64,000 nucleotides of DNA, from positions 756,001 to 820,000 of the forward strand of contig CP014326.1 of assembly GCA_001560895.1 (NCBI GenBank), written 5' to 3'. Origin of the DNA: Streptococcus mitis (lineage in GTDB: Bacteria > Bacillota > Bacilli > Lactobacillales > Streptococcaceae). Numbering within the stretch: the first letter of the stretch is position 1; each line of letters starts with the position of its first letter. The notes below the pieces were generated by a model. The model was not told the origin of the DNA. It did no database searches and saw only the letters and a list, made by a program, of their open reading frames with translations. Position numbers and translations under genes: made by a program. This document shows, in pieces, positions 28,501 to 34,739 of this stretch.

Positions 28501-29740
28501 AATTGATAAGAATGCTAAATTGTCAGACGATGAAAAAGCAGCAGCTAAAGCCGAAGTAGCGAAAGCTGCCATCGCAGCCGTAAATGCTATCAATGAAGCG
28601 AAAGATCAAGATGGTGTAGACGGTGCTCAAACTACAGGAGTTAAAGCCATTGAAGCAGTAACTCCAGTAGGCAAAGAGAAAGCCCTAGAAGCCATCCAAA
28701 CAGCGTCAGAAACTAAGATTGCGTCAATTGATAAGAATTCTAAATTGTCAGACGATGAAAAAGCAGCAGCTAAAGCCGAAGTAGCGAAAGCCGCTATCGC
28801 AGCCGTAAATGCTATCAATGAAGCGAAAGATCAAGATGGTGTAGATGGCGCTCAAACTACAGGAGTTAAAGCCATTGAAGCAGTAACTCCAGTAGGTAAA
28901 AGTATCACGGATGGCGAAGGCAACTTGATTACCCCACCAACTGTAGAAGTTCCAGCTTATACAGAACCAGTAGGAACAAGTAGTACGGATGGCGAAGGCA
29001 ACTTGATTACCCCACCAACTGTAGAAGTCCCAGCCTATACAGATCCAGTCGGCACAAGTAGTACGGATGGCGAAGGCAACTTGATTACCCCACCAACTGT
29101 AGAAGCCCCAGCCTATACAGATTCAGTCGGCACAAGCAGTACGGATGGCGAAGGCAACTTGATTACCCCACCAACTGTAGAAGTTCCAGCCTATACAGAT
29201 CCAGTAGGTACAACCAGTACAGCTGGCGAAGGCAACTTGATTACCCCACCAACTGTAGAAGTCCCAGCCTATACAGATCCAGTCGGCACAAGTAGTACGG
29301 ATGGCGAAGGCAACTTGATTACCCCACCAACTGTAGAAGTCCCAGCCTATACAGATCCAGTCGGCACAAGTAGTACGGATGGCGAAGGCAACTTGATTAC
29401 CCCACCAACTGTAGAAGTCCCAGCCTATACAGATTCAGTAGGCACAAGCAGTACAGATGGTGAAGGCAATGTTATTATTCCACCAACAGCAGAAGTCCCA
29501 TCCTATACAGGTAGTGTGAATGGTATTTCAGAAGAAATGCCAGCTCAGCCACATAAGGACGGCAGTGCTAATGAAATGTCAGATAGAACTCCAATATCTG
29601 AAACTACAATAAATAAAGATCGACAACTTCCAAACACAGGTACAGCAGACTCTACAGTAACTATGGTAGCAGCTGCAGCAAGTGCAGTACTTGGACTTAG
29701 TCTTGCAGGCCGTCGTCGTAAAGAAGATGAAGAAGTATAA
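16532..29740 (+). CDS. Giant repetitive LPXTG surface protein (4402 residues, DUF1542-like helical repeats)
   Basis: This is a predicted cell-wall-anchored adhesin or stalk protein. It has a YSIRK-type signal peptide (FSIRKVSFGAASVAVAALF, cleavage probably after VSA43). Residues 45-100 are Ser/Pro/Thr-rich, and a helical FIVAR-like segment spans about 105-176. A non-repetitive, probably beta-rich domain follows at about 255-560 and may be the binding head. The stalk consists of 36 x 80-residue repeats (645-3521), 8 x 75-residue repeats (3522-4121) and 8 x 26-residue Pro/Thr-rich repeats (4122-4329). LPNTG at 4366-4370, a hydrophobic segment and RRRKEDEEV form a sortase A anchor. The helical repeats resemble DUF1542 repeats of Ebh, SasC and FmtB proteins. 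The frame has no stop or frameshift despite its 13.2 kb. The ligand is unknown. It is flanked by core genes (tehB, coiA) that I recall as adjacent in pneumococcus. Confidence 0.92.
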   Translation: MFHKGKHDREKQLRFSIRKVSFGAASVAVAALFMFLGNGAVSATEQGVPSTNGETLAPQPKDQNIQNGTYEGNTVANSPAATVETNTQPSTVENSPSPESAPQKVETLDKKELTDLIKEIDGNLSQGTYASKTDDSVNQLKTALDEAKSVLNKAKTQAELSQAHANLVVATTKLQTKPEDKKEVAAVDTTNGKATVGKKATNTEKSSESNSIANSGSKDERNGKVLDTNNPFRTDTTPSTTDDTSANQVFDNPAEGADVKTLSNKLKSLPETIQNNEKIQSMDELGKAKNVDKGKVVEIDEFGGWKAINQPDGTAGKFAIARKTESGVFPIETVNTVYNDGKKSYDTYVREQAFDRTKEYMLFLGKVRTIASAKEETFNGQPYQRTGLGGSDSFGIKSFSGIEKTFKAHSPATGSKVKVSFKTGFTGDLNGTKAKYLVEVVYRQNGSEVTAYTYTFAPQPSGTVKNKQGIVTPAKDGTGKLFIRSNFNDHNLNRAEVEAKMAEDAYKPNGQAGTFTSSDIDLPVGVTEYTVRIKVTDTERMGMGYQSPLRHYALPVTGTDFSIEQDTKNVAKDLLQRIYNRLVEQKSEDTKWSTPETKGAYETKLTEINALLNSGINTTSNYKESAKSLIEKYNSLNNRDTIVAAAKADLEKAAQAEKAEIAADKSLTEAERKEKETAVDTKKAEEEAKITAAENADKVAEAKTAGVTAIKGVHTPGNLDTVKEAAKADLEKAAQAEKAEIAADKSLTEAERKEKENAVDTKKAEEEAKITAAENADKVAEAKTAGEAAVKAVHTPGNLDTVKEAAKADLEKAAQAEKAEIAADKSLTEAERKEKENAVDTKKAEEEAKITAAENADKVAEAKTAGEAAVKAVHTPGNLDTVKEAAKADLEKAAQAEKAEIAADKSLTEAERKEKENAVDTKKAEEEAKITAAENADKVAEAKTAGEAAVKAVHTPGNLDTVKEAAKADLEKAAQAEKAEIAADKSLTEAERKEKENAVDTKKAEEEAKITAAENADKVAEAKTAGEAAVKAVHTPGNLDTVKEAAKADLEKAAQAEKAEIAADKSLTEAERKEKENAVDTKKAEEEAKITAAENADKVAEAKTAGVTAIKGVHTPGNLDTVKEAAKADLEKAAQAEKAEIAADKSLTEAERKEKENAVDTKKAEEEAKITAAENADKVAEAKTAGVTAIKGVHTPGNLDTVKEAAKADLEKAAQAEKAEIAADKSLTEAERKEKENAVDTKKAEEEAKITAAENADKVAEAKTAGEAAVKAVHTPGNLDTVKEAAKADLEKAAQAEKAEIAADKSLTEAERKEKETAVDTKKAEEEAKITAAENADKVAEAKTAGVTAIKGVHTPGNLDTVKEAAKADLEKAAQAEKAEIAVDKSLTEAERKEKENAVDTKKAEEEAKITEAENADKVAEAKTAGEAAVKAVHTPGNLDTVKEAAKADLEKAAQAEKAEIAADKSLTEAERKEKENAVDTKKAEEEAKITAAENADKVAEAKTAGVTAIKGVHTPGNLDTVKEAAKADLEKAAQAEKAEIAADKSLTEAERKEKENAVDTKKAEEEAKITAAENADKVAEAKTAGETAIKGVHTPGNLDTVKEAAKADLEKAAQAEKAEIAADKSLTEAERKEKETAVDTKKAEEEAKITAAENADKVAEAKTAGVTAIKGVHTPGNLDTVKEAAKADLEKAAQAEKAEIAADKSLTEAERKEKENAVDTKKAEEEAKITAAENADKVAEAKTAGEAAVKAVHTPGNLDTVKEAAKADLEKAAQAEKAEIAADKSLTEAERKEKENAVDTKKAEEEAKITAAENADKVAEAKTAGEAAVKAVHTPGNLDTVKEAAKADLEKAAQAEKAEIAADKSLTEAERKEKENAVDTKKAEEEAKITAAENADKVAEAKTAGVTAIKGVHTPGNLDTVKEAAKADLEKAAQAEKAEIAADKSLTEAERKEKENAVDTKKAEEEAKITAAENADKVAEAKTAGVTAIKGVHTPGNLDTVKEAAKADLEKAAQAEKAEIAADKSLTEAERKEKENAVDTKKAEEEAKITAAENADKVAEAKTAGEAAVKAVHTPGNLDTVKEAAKADLEKAAQAEKAEIAADKSLTEAERKEKETAVDTKKAEEEAKITAAENADKVAEAKTAGVTAIKGVHTPGNLDTVKEAAKADLEKAAQAEKAEIAVDKSLTEAERKEKENAVDTKKAEEEAKITEAENADKVAEAKTAGEAAVKAVHTPGNLDTVKEAAKADLEKAAQAEKAEIAADKSLTEAERKEKENAVDTKKAEEEAKITAAENADKVAEAKTAGVTAIKGVHTPGNLDTVKEAAKADLEKAAQAEKAEIAADKSLTEAERKEKENAVDTKKAEEEAKITAAENADKVAEAKTAGETAIKGVHTPGNLDTVKEAAKADLEKAAQAEKAEIAADKSLTEAQRTEKEKAVDTKKAEEEAKITAAENADKVAEAKTAGETAIKGVHTPGNLDTVKEAAKADLEKAAQAEKAEIAADKSLTEAQRTEKEKAVDTKKAEEEAKITAAENADKVAEAKTAGETAIKGVHTPGNLDTVKEAAKADLEKAAQAEKAEIAADKSLTEAERKEKETAVDTKKAEEEAKITAAENADKVAEAKTAGETAIKGVHTPGNLDTVKEAAKADLEKAAQAEKAEIAADKSLTEAERKEKETAVDTKKAEEEAKITAAENADKVAEAKTAGETAIKGVHTPGNLDTVKEAAKADLEKAAQAEKAEIAADKSLTEAERKEKETAVDTKKAEEEAKITAAENADKVAEAKTAGETAIKGVHTPGNLDTVKEAAKADLEKAAQAEKAEIAADKSLTEAERKEKETAVDTKKAEEEAKITAAENADKVAEAKTAGETAIKGVHTPGNLDTVKEAAKADLEKAAQAEKAEIAADKSLTEAERKEKETAVDTKKAEEEAKITAAENADKVAEAKTAGETAIKGVHTPGNLDTVKEAAKADLEKAAQAEKAEIAADKSLTEAERKEKETAVDTKKAEEEAKITAAENADKVAEAKTAGETAIKGVHTPGNLDTVKEAAKADLEKAAQAEKAEIAADKSLTEAERKEKETAVDTKKAEEEAKITAAENADKVAEAKTAGETAIKGVHTPGNLDTVKEAAKADLEKAAQAEKAEIAADKSLTEAERKEKETAVDTKKAEEEAKITAAENADKVAEAKTAGETAIKGVHTPGNLDTVKEAAKADLEKAAQAEKAEIAADKSLTEAERKEKETAVDTKKAEEEAKITAAENADKVAEAKTAGETAIKGVHTPGNLDTVKEAAKADLEKAAQAEKAEIAADKSLTEAERKEKETAVDTKKAEEEAKITAAENADKVAEAKTAGETAIKGVHTPGNLDTVKEAAKADLEKAAQAEKAEIAADKSLTEAERKEKETAVDTKKAEEEAKITAAENADKVAEAKTAGETAIKGVHTPGNLDTVKEAAKADLEKAAQAEKAEIAADKSLTEAERKEKETAVDTKKAEEEAKITAAENADKVAEAKTAGEAAVKAVHDNGDLEANKEKALEAIQTASETKIASIDKNSKLSDDEKAAAKAEVAKAAIAAVNAINEAKDQDGVDGAQTTGVKAINAVTPVGKEKALEAIQTASETKIASIDKNSKLSDDEKAAAKAEVAKAAIAAVNAINEAKDQDGVDGAQTTGVKAIEAVTPVGKEKALEAIQTASETKIASIDKNAKLSDDEKAAAKAEVAKAAIAAVNAINEAKDQAGVDSAQTTGVKVINAVTPVGKEKALEAIQTASETKIASIDKNSKLSDDEKAAAKAEVAKAAIAAVNAINEAKDQAGVDSAQTTGVKAINAVTPVGKEKALEAIQTASEAKIASIDKNAKLSDDEKVAAKAEVAKVAIAAVNAINEAKDQAGVDSAQTTGVKAINAVTPVGKEKALEAIQTASEAKIASIDKNAKLSDDEKAAAKAEVAKAAIAAVNAINEAKDQAGVDSAQTTGVKAINAVTPVGKEKALEAIQTASEAKIASIDKNAKLSDDEKAAAKAEVAKAAIAAVNAINEAKDQDGVDGAQTTGVKAIEAVTPVGKEKALEAIQTASETKIASIDKNSKLSDDEKAAAKAEVAKAAIAAVNAINEAKDQDGVDGAQTTGVKAIEAVTPVGKSITDGEGNLITPPTVEVPAYTEPVGTSSTDGEGNLITPPTVEVPAYTDPVGTSSTDGEGNLITPPTVEAPAYTDSVGTSSTDGEGNLITPPTVEVPAYTDPVGTTSTAGEGNLITPPTVEVPAYTDPVGTSSTDGEGNLITPPTVEVPAYTDPVGTSSTDGEGNLITPPTVEVPAYTDSVGTSSTDGEGNVIIPPTAEVPSYTGSVNGISEEMPAQPHKDGSANEMSDRTPISETTINKDRQLPNTGTADSTVTMVAAAASAVLGLSLAGRRRKEDEEV
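18464..27094 (+). repeat. Array of 36 tandem 240-bp (80-residue) repeats
   Basis: Units start every 240 bases from 18464 (codon for AAKADLEKAAQ) without any indel; the last is 9 bases shorter and diverges into VHDNGDLEA. Units differ only at a few marker sites. These are KEKE followed by T or N, VTAIKG versus EAAVKA versus ETAIKG, gcc/gca Ala codons, and tac/cac in the NLDT region. Copies 23 and 24 carry AQRTEKEKA instead of AERKEKE[T/N]A. Each unit predicts as amphipathic helix rich in Ala, Glu and Lys. Confidence 0.97.
27095..28894 (+). repeat. Array of 8 tandem 225-bp (75-residue) repeats
   Basis: Eight exact-length units begin with [G/N]KEKALEAIQTASE and end with GVKAI[N/E]AVTPV. They share the DUF1542-like helical pattern with the 240-bp units but little sequence identity. 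Variation is limited to ETK/EAK, NSK/NAK, QDGVDG/QAGVDS and INAV/IEAV. Confidence 0.95.
28895..29518 (+). repeat. Array of 8 tandem 78-bp (26-residue) Pro/Thr-rich repeats
   Basis: Eight units of the form GTSSTDGEGNLITPPTVEVP followed by AYTDPV lie next to the wall-anchor end. The first begins GKSIT and the last is diverged (NVIIPPTAEVPSYTGSV). Such Pro-rich repeats commonly span the peptidoglycan in LPXTG proteins. Confidence 0.95.
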
Positions 29741-29812
29741 TTTATATATGAATTAATCTAATTTTTTAGTACAATTTATATTTGATTTTATAGCTTATAT
29801 AGAATTTCTTAA

Positions 29813-29852
29813 AAAATCTCCTAGTAGTCCATTGATTGCTAGGAGATTTTGG
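29813..29852 (+). terminator. Terminator after the giant adhesin
   Basis: A perfect 12-bp inverted repeat, aaaatctcctag (29813-29824) and ctaggagatttt (29839-29850), encloses a 14-base loop about 75 bases after the stop codon. The T-run is part of the right arm. Confidence 0.8.
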
Positions 29853-30053
29853 TTCTTTGTCAATTATATAGAGTATTGAAACTGGAATAGTAGGACATGA
29901 CTTCTGAAGCATTGTTAGCAATTAATTTGACTTTCCTAATCTCTTTGTTCACATCTTATTTCAATATACTATAATTCCCCAATCAATTTGCTTATATTTT
30001 ATTTCAATTTACTATACTTCTCTTCTATAATGAAAAATGCGATTATTAATTTT
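29853..30053. other. Gene-free AT-rich gap with possible IS-end remnants
   Basis: No gene is visible. The stretch begins GGTTCTTTGTCAATTATA, which resembles terminal repeats of ISL3-family elements such as those in pneumococcus (memory, not searched). It also contains two degenerate copies of a motif near CATCTTATTTCAATATACTATA (about 29950-29971 and 29990-30014); a third related copy lies near 63098-63119. It may be insertion-sequence debris. Confidence 0.35.
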
Positions 30054-30061
30054 TACGAATA
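30054..30061 (+). promoter_or_regulatory. SigX (ComX) combox of coiA
   Basis: TACGAATA at 30054-30061, preceded by a T-rich stretch, is an exact match to the streptococcal late-competence cin-box/combox. It stands 21 bases before the coiA ATG. Confidence 0.92.
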
Positions 30062-30082
30062 ATATAGAAAAGGAGGGAAATC

Positions 30083-31036
30083 ATGTTTGTTGCGAGAGAT
30101 GCTAGGGGAGAGTTGGTAAATGTGTTAGAGGATAAGCTTGAGAAGCAGGCATACACCTGCCCAGCTTGTGGAGGTCAGCTCCGTTTGCGGCAAGGACCAA
30201 GTGTCCGAACCCATTTTGCCCATAACTCTTTAAAAGACTGTAATTATTCCTCTGAAAATGAAAGTCCAGAACACCTGTCCAATAAGGAATCCCTCTATCA
30301 CTGGTTGAAAAAAGAGGCAGATGTACAATTAGAGTACCCGATTCCAGATCTTAAACAGATTGCGGATGTGTTTGTAAATGGTAGTCTAGCTTTAGAAGTC
30401 CAGTGTAGTCCCTTACCACAAAAACTTCTTAAAGAGCGCAGTGAGGGCTATCGTAGTCAGGGTTACCAAGTACTGTGGTTGCTGGGAGAAAAACTTTGGC
30501 TCAAGGAGCGATTGACTCGTCTACAACAAGCTTTTCTTTATTTCAGTCAAAATATGGGCTTTTATGTTTGGGAAGTAGACAAGGGAAAACAGGTTTTAAG
30601 GCTTAAATATCTCATTTACCAGGATCTCCGCGGTAAACTCTATTATCAGATCAAGGAATTTCCCTATGGTCAAGCTAGTTTATTGGAAATATTGCGTCTT
30701 CCCTATAAGAAACAAAAAATATCTCATTTTACAGTTTCTCAGGACAAGGACATTTCTCGCTATATTCGGCAACAGCTTTACTATCAAAATCCCTTTTGGA
30801 TGAAAGAACAAGCAGAAGCCTATCAAAAGGGGGAAAATCTCCTGACTTATGGGCTAAAAGAATGGTATCCACAAATTCGACCATTAGTAGGTGAGTTTTG
30901 CCAAATTGAGAAGGACTTAACCAGCTATTATCAGTATTTTCAAACCTATTACCAAGAAAATCCTCAAAATGATTGGCAAAAGCTTTATCCACCAGCCTTT
31001 TATCAGCAATATTTCTTGAAAAATATGGTAGAATAG
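30083..31036 (+). CDS. coiA: Competence protein CoiA
   Basis: CoiA is a late competence protein needed for recombination of incoming DNA. The 317-residue product has an N-terminal zinc-ribbon-like CPACGGQLRLRQG with HFAH. A predicted nuclease-like core carries DVFVNGSLALEVQCSPL near 105-121 and is followed by GYQVLWLLGEK. These fit the CoiA family, whose core resembles restriction endonucleases. An SD (aaaggaggg) precedes the ATG, and the SigX box ties expression to competence. pepF follows after 18 bases and may receive competence read-through. Confidence 0.95.
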   Translation: MFVARDARGELVNVLEDKLEKQAYTCPACGGQLRLRQGPSVRTHFAHNSLKDCNYSSENESPEHLSNKESLYHWLKKEADVQLEYPIPDLKQIADVFVNGSLALEVQCSPLPQKLLKERSEGYRSQGYQVLWLLGEKLWLKERLTRLQQAFLYFSQNMGFYVWEVDKGKQVLRLKYLIYQDLRGKLYYQIKEFPYGQASLLEILRLPYKKQKISHFTVSQDKDISRYIRQQLYYQNPFWMKEQAEAYQKGENLLTYGLKEWYPQIRPLVGEFCQIEKDLTSYYQYFQTYYQENPQNDWQKLYPPAFYQQYFLKNMVE

Positions 31037-31054
31037 AAAGGATGGAGGAATCTA

Positions 31055-32857
31055 ATGGTATTACAAAGAAATGAAATAAATGAAAAAGATACATGGGATC
31101 TATCAACGATCTACCCAACTGACCAGGCTTGGGAAGAAGCCTTAAAAGATTTAACAGAACAATTGGAGACAGTAGCCCAGTATGAAGGCCATCTCTTGGA
31201 TAGTGCGGATAACCTACTAGAAATCACTGAATTTTCTCTTGAGATGGAACGCCAAATGGAGAAGCTTTACGTTTATGCACATATGAAGAATGACCAAGAC
31301 ACACGTGAAGCCAAGTACCAAGAGTACTATGCTAAGGCCATGACACTCTACAGCCAGCTAGACCAAGCCTTTTCATTCTATGAACCTGAATTTATGGAAA
31401 TTAGTGAAAAGCAGTATGCTGACTTTTTAGAGGCTCAACCAAAATTGCAGGTTTATCAACACTATTTTGATAAGCTTTTGCAAGGCAAGGATCACGTTCT
31501 TTCACAACGTGAAGAAGAATTATTAGCTGGAGCTGGAGAAATCTTTGGTTCGGCAAGTGAAACCTTTGCGATTTTAGATAATGCAGATATCGTCTTTCCA
31601 TTTGTTAAAGATGAAGATGGTAATGAAGTACAATTATCACATGGCGTTTATATGCGCTTGATGGAGTCTAAAAATCGTGAGGTACGCCGTGGTGCCTATC
31701 AAGCCCTTTATGCGACTTATGAACAATTCCAACATACCTATGCCAAAACCTTGCAAACAAATGTTAAGGTTCAAAACTACCGTGCCAAGGTTCGTCACTA
31801 CAAGAGTGCTCGTCATGCAGCCCTAGCAGCGAATTTTGTTCCAGAGAGTGTTTATGACAATTTGGTAGCAGCAGTTCGCAAGCACTTGCCACTCTTGCAT
31901 CGTTACCTTGAGCTTCGTTCAAAAATCTTGGGGATTTCAGACCTCAAGATGTACGATGTCTACACACCACTTTCATCTGTTGAATACAGTTTTACTTACC
32001 AAGAAGCCTTGAAAAAGGCAGAAGATGCCTTGGCAGTCTTGGGTGAGGATTACTTGAGCCGTGTTAAACGTGCCTTCAGTGAGCGTTGGATTGATGTTTA
32101 CGAAAATCAAGGCAAGCGTTCAGGGGCCTACTCTGGTGGTTCTTACGATACCAATGCCTTTATGCTTCTTAACTGGCAGGACAATCTAGACAATCTCTTT
32201 ACTCTTGTTCATGAAACAGGTCACAGTATGCATTCAAGCTATACTCGTGAAACGCAGCCTTATGTTTACGGAGATTATTCTATCTTCTTGGCTGAGATTG
32301 CCTCAACTACCAATGAGAATATCTTGACGGAGAAATTGTTGGAAGAAGTGGAAGACGACGCAACGCGCTTTGCTATTCTTAATAACTTCTTGGACGGTTT
32401 CCGTGGAACAGTTTTCCGACAAACTCAATTTGCTGAGTTTGAACACGCCATCCACCAAGCGGATCAAAATGGGGAAGTCTTGACAAGTGATTTCCTAAAT
32501 AAACTCTATGCAGACTTGAACCAAGAGTATTATGGTTTGAGCAAGGAAGATAATCCTGAAATCCAATACGAGTGGGCACGTATTCCACACTTCTACTATA
32601 ACTACTATGTATACCAATATTCAACAGGTTTTGCAGCAGCCTCAGCTTTGGCTGAAAAAATTGTTCATGGTAGTCAGGAAGACCGTGACCGTTATATTGA
32701 TTATCTCAAGGCTGGTAAGTCTGACTACCCACTTAATGTCATGAGAAAAGCTGGTGTTGATATGGAGAAGGAAGACTACCTCAACGATGCCTTTGCAGTC
32801 TTTGAACGCCGTTTAAATGAGTTTGAAGCCCTTGTTGAAAAATTGGGATTGGCATAA
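31055..32857 (+). CDS. pepF: Oligoendopeptidase F (M3 family)
   Basis: PepF is a cytosolic zinc metallopeptidase that cleaves oligopeptides of about 7-17 residues. The 600-residue product has the M3 active site [11 protein letters not shown] (about 387-397) with a downstream Glu in [11 protein letters not shown]. It starts [21 protein letters not shown], typical of the family. The SD ggagg lies 9 bases upstream. It sits between coiA and an O-methyltransferase gene whose ATG begins one base after the pepF stop. In streptococci the coiA-pepF neighbour pair is conserved. Confidence 0.95.
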   Translation: MVLQRNEINEKDTWDLSTIYPTDQAWEEALKDLTEQLETVAQYEGHLLDSADNLLEITEFSLEMERQMEKLYVYAHMKNDQDTREAKYQEYYAKAMTLYSQLDQAFSFYEPEFMEISEKQYADFLEAQPKLQVYQHYFDKLLQGKDHVLSQREEELLAGAGEIFGSASETFAILDNADIVFPFVKDEDGNEVQLSHGVYMRLMESKNREVRRGAYQALYATYEQFQHTYAKTLQTNVKVQNYRAKVRHYKSARHAALAANFVPESVYDNLVAAVRKHLPLLHRYLELRSKILGISDLKMYDVYTPLSSVEYSFTYQEALKKAEDALAVLGEDYLSRVKRAFSERWIDVYENQGKRSGAYSGGSYDTNAFMLLNWQDNLDNLFTLVHETGHSMHSSYTRETQPYVYGDYSIFLAEIASTTNENILTEKLLEEVEDDATRFAILNNFLDGFRGTVFRQTQFAEFEHAIHQADQNGEVLTSDFLNKLYADLNQEYYGLSKEDNPEIQYEWARIPHFYYNYYVYQYSTGFAAASALAEKIVHGSQEDRDRYIDYLKAGKSDYPLNVMRKAGVDMEKEDYLNDAFAVFERRLNEFEALVEKLGLA

Positions 32858-32858
32858 G

Positions 32859-33572
32859 ATGGTTGAATCGTATAGTAAAAATGCTAACCATAATATGCGT
32901 CGTCCTGTTGTTAAGGAAGAAATTGTAGACTTGATGCGCCAGCGTCAAAAGCAAGTCACAGGTTCTTTGAAAGAATTGGAAGATTTTGCCCGCAAGGAAA
33001 ATATTCCCATTATTCCTCATGAAACGGTTGCTTACTTCCGTTTTCTTATGGAAACCATACAACCTAAAAACATTCTGGAAATTGGGACGGCTATCGGTTT
33101 TTCAGCTCTTTTAATGGCGGAACATGCACCAAATGCCAAGATTACAACCATTGACCGCAATCCAGAAATGATTGGTTTTGCCAAGGAAAATTTTGTTCAG
33201 TTTGACAGTCGCAAGCAAATCACGCTTTTAGAAGGAGATGCGGTAAATGTCTTATCTACACTGACAGAGTCCTATGATTTCGTCTTTATGGATTCAGCCA
33301 AGTCTAAATACATCGTCTTTCTGCCAGAAATCCTCAAACATTTGGAAGTTGGAGGTGTGGTTGTTTTGGATGACATTTTCCAAGGTGGTGATGTTGCCAA
33401 GGATATTATGGAAGTCCGTCGTGGCCAGCGAACTATTTATCGAGGCCTTCAAAGACTGTTTGACGCAACTTTAGATAATCCAGGACTCACCGCAACATTA
33501 GTCCCTCTGGGAGACGGTATTCTCATGCTTCGTAAAAATCTAGCAGATGTTCAATTGCCTGACAGCGAATGA
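32859..33572 (+). CDS. O-methyltransferase (class I, TrmR/caffeoyl-CoA type)
   Basis: The 237-residue product has IPHETVAYFRFLMETIQPKN followed by the SAM motif LEIGTAIGFSALLM, then TTIDRNPEMIGFAKENF, YDFVFMDSAK and VVVLDDI. This is the O-methyltransferase family 3 pattern. Related Bacillus proteins (TrmR) methylate a wobble uridine in tRNA, so a tRNA substrate is possible but not proven. ATG 32859 follows the pepF stop by one base; the open frame extending into pepF is not used. No SD is obvious apart from weak purines in the pepF tail, so coupling with pepF is likely. Confidence 0.85.
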   Translation: MVESYSKNANHNMRRPVVKEEIVDLMRQRQKQVTGSLKELEDFARKENIPIIPHETVAYFRFLMETIQPKNILEIGTAIGFSALLMAEHAPNAKITTIDRNPEMIGFAKENFVQFDSRKQITLLEGDAVNVLSTLTESYDFVFMDSAKSKYIVFLPEILKHLEVGGVVVLDDIFQGGDVAKDIMEVRRGQRTIYRGLQRLFDATLDNPGLTATLVPLGDGILMLRKNLADVQLPDSE

Positions 33573-33638
33573 TTTTCAGAATAATTTAAGAAAATATAGT
33601 AAAATAGATAGGGTAACACTTATCTCAAAGGAGTAGAC

Positions 33639-34577
33639 ATGAAGAAAAAATTATTGGCAGGTGCCATTACACTATTATCAGTAGCAACTTTAGCAGCTTG
33701 TTCGAAAGGTTCAGAAGGAGCAGACCTTATCAGCATGAAAGGGGATGTCATCACAGAACATCAGTTTTATGAGCAAGTGAAGAGCAATCCTTCAGCTCAA
33801 CAAGTGTTGTTGAACTTGACCATCCAAAAAGTATTTGAGAAACAATATGGTTCGGAAGTAGATGACAAAGAAGTCAACGATACTATTGCCGAAGAAGAAA
33901 AACAATATGGTGAGAACTACCAACGTGTTTTGTCACAAGCAGGCATGACTCTTGAAACACGTAAAGCTCAAATTCGTACAAGTAAATTGGTTGAGTTGGC
34001 AGTTAAGAAGGCAGCAGAGGCTGAATTGACAGATGATGCTTATAAGAAAGCCTTTGATGAATATACTCCAGATGTAACGGCTCAAATCATTCGTCTTGAT
34101 AATGAGGATAAAGCGAAAGAAGTCCTCGAAAAAGCTAAGGCAAGTGGGGCAGATTTCGCTCAATTAGCAAAAGATAACTCAACTGATGAAAAAACCAAAG
34201 CAAACGGTGGAGAAATCACCTTTGACTCTGCTTCGACAGAAGTACCAGAACAAGTTAAGAAAGCAGCTTTCGCTTTAGATGTAAACGGTGTTTCTGATGT
34301 GATTACAGCCGCTGGTACACAAGCCTATAGCAGCCAATATTACATTGTAAAACTCACTAAGAAAACAGAAAAATCATCTAATCTTGATGACTACAAAGAA
34401 AAATTAAAAACTGTTATCTTGACTCAAAAACAAAATGATTCAACATTTGTTCAAAGCATTATCGGAAAAGAATTACAAGCAGCTAATATCAAGGTTAAAG
34501 ACCAAGCCTTCCAAAATATCTTCACTCAATATATCGGTGGTGGAGATTCAAGCTCAAGTAGTTCATCAAAAGAATAA
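33639..34577 (+). CDS. prsA: Foldase lipoprotein PrsA/PpmA
   Basis: This extracytoplasmic peptidyl-prolyl isomerase-type lipoprotein helps secreted proteins fold. The 312-residue product has a lipoprotein signal with lipobox LAAC (Cys21). An N-terminal chaperone domain is followed by a parvulin-like region at about 140-250 containing AQIIRLDNEDKAKEVLEKAKASGADFAQLA and NGGEITFD. It ends with a Ser-rich tail. The pneumococcal homologue is PpmA. An SD (aaaggag) lies 7 bases before the ATG, with a terminator immediately after the gene. It may assist surface proteins such as the nearby adhesin, but that is speculation. Confidence 0.92.
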   Translation: MKKKLLAGAITLLSVATLAACSKGSEGADLISMKGDVITEHQFYEQVKSNPSAQQVLLNLTIQKVFEKQYGSEVDDKEVNDTIAEEEKQYGENYQRVLSQAGMTLETRKAQIRTSKLVELAVKKAAEAELTDDAYKKAFDEYTPDVTAQIIRLDNEDKAKEVLEKAKASGADFAQLAKDNSTDEKTKANGGEITFDSASTEVPEQVKKAAFALDVNGVSDVITAAGTQAYSSQYYIVKLTKKTEKSSNLDDYKEKLKTVILTQKQNDSTFVQSIIGKELQAANIKVKDQAFQNIFTQYIGGGDSSSSSSSKE

Positions 34578-34581
34578 AAAC

Positions 34582-34606
34582 AGAAAAGGGCCAAGTGCTC
34601 TTTTTC
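34582..34606 (+). terminator. Terminator after prsA
   Basis: The arms gaaaagggc and gctcttttt(c) form a 9-bp stem with a G-U pair and a 5-base loop; the right arm supplies the T-run. Confidence 0.65.
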
Positions 34607-34663
34607 TTATGACAAAAATAGTCTATCTGATGGATAAGAGTTTTTTTCTTTCGGAAAAAATGG

Positions 34664-34669
34664 TATAAT
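34664..34669 (+). promoter_or_regulatory. Extended -10 promoter of ftsW
   Basis: TGGTATAAT (TATAAT at 34664-34669) is an extended -10 box 70 bases before the ftsW ATG. The -35 region is T-rich and poorly conserved. Confidence 0.6.
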
Positions 34670-34739
34670 AGCAATCAAAACTAGAAAACAAACGGAATTT
34701 GGGAAGCAATTGTGTTGTTCTCATTAGAGTGGTGATACT

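Noticed and set aside
27277..28818. Seven identical-looking 63-codon minus-strand frames spaced 225 bases apart
   Set aside because: They are antisense shadows of the 75-residue repeats and recur with exactly the repeat period.
16532..29740. CRISPR array or minisatellite explanation for the regular repeats
   Set aside because: The units are 240, 225 and 78 bp, in frame, contiguous without spacers, and encode protein repeats within one anchored gene.
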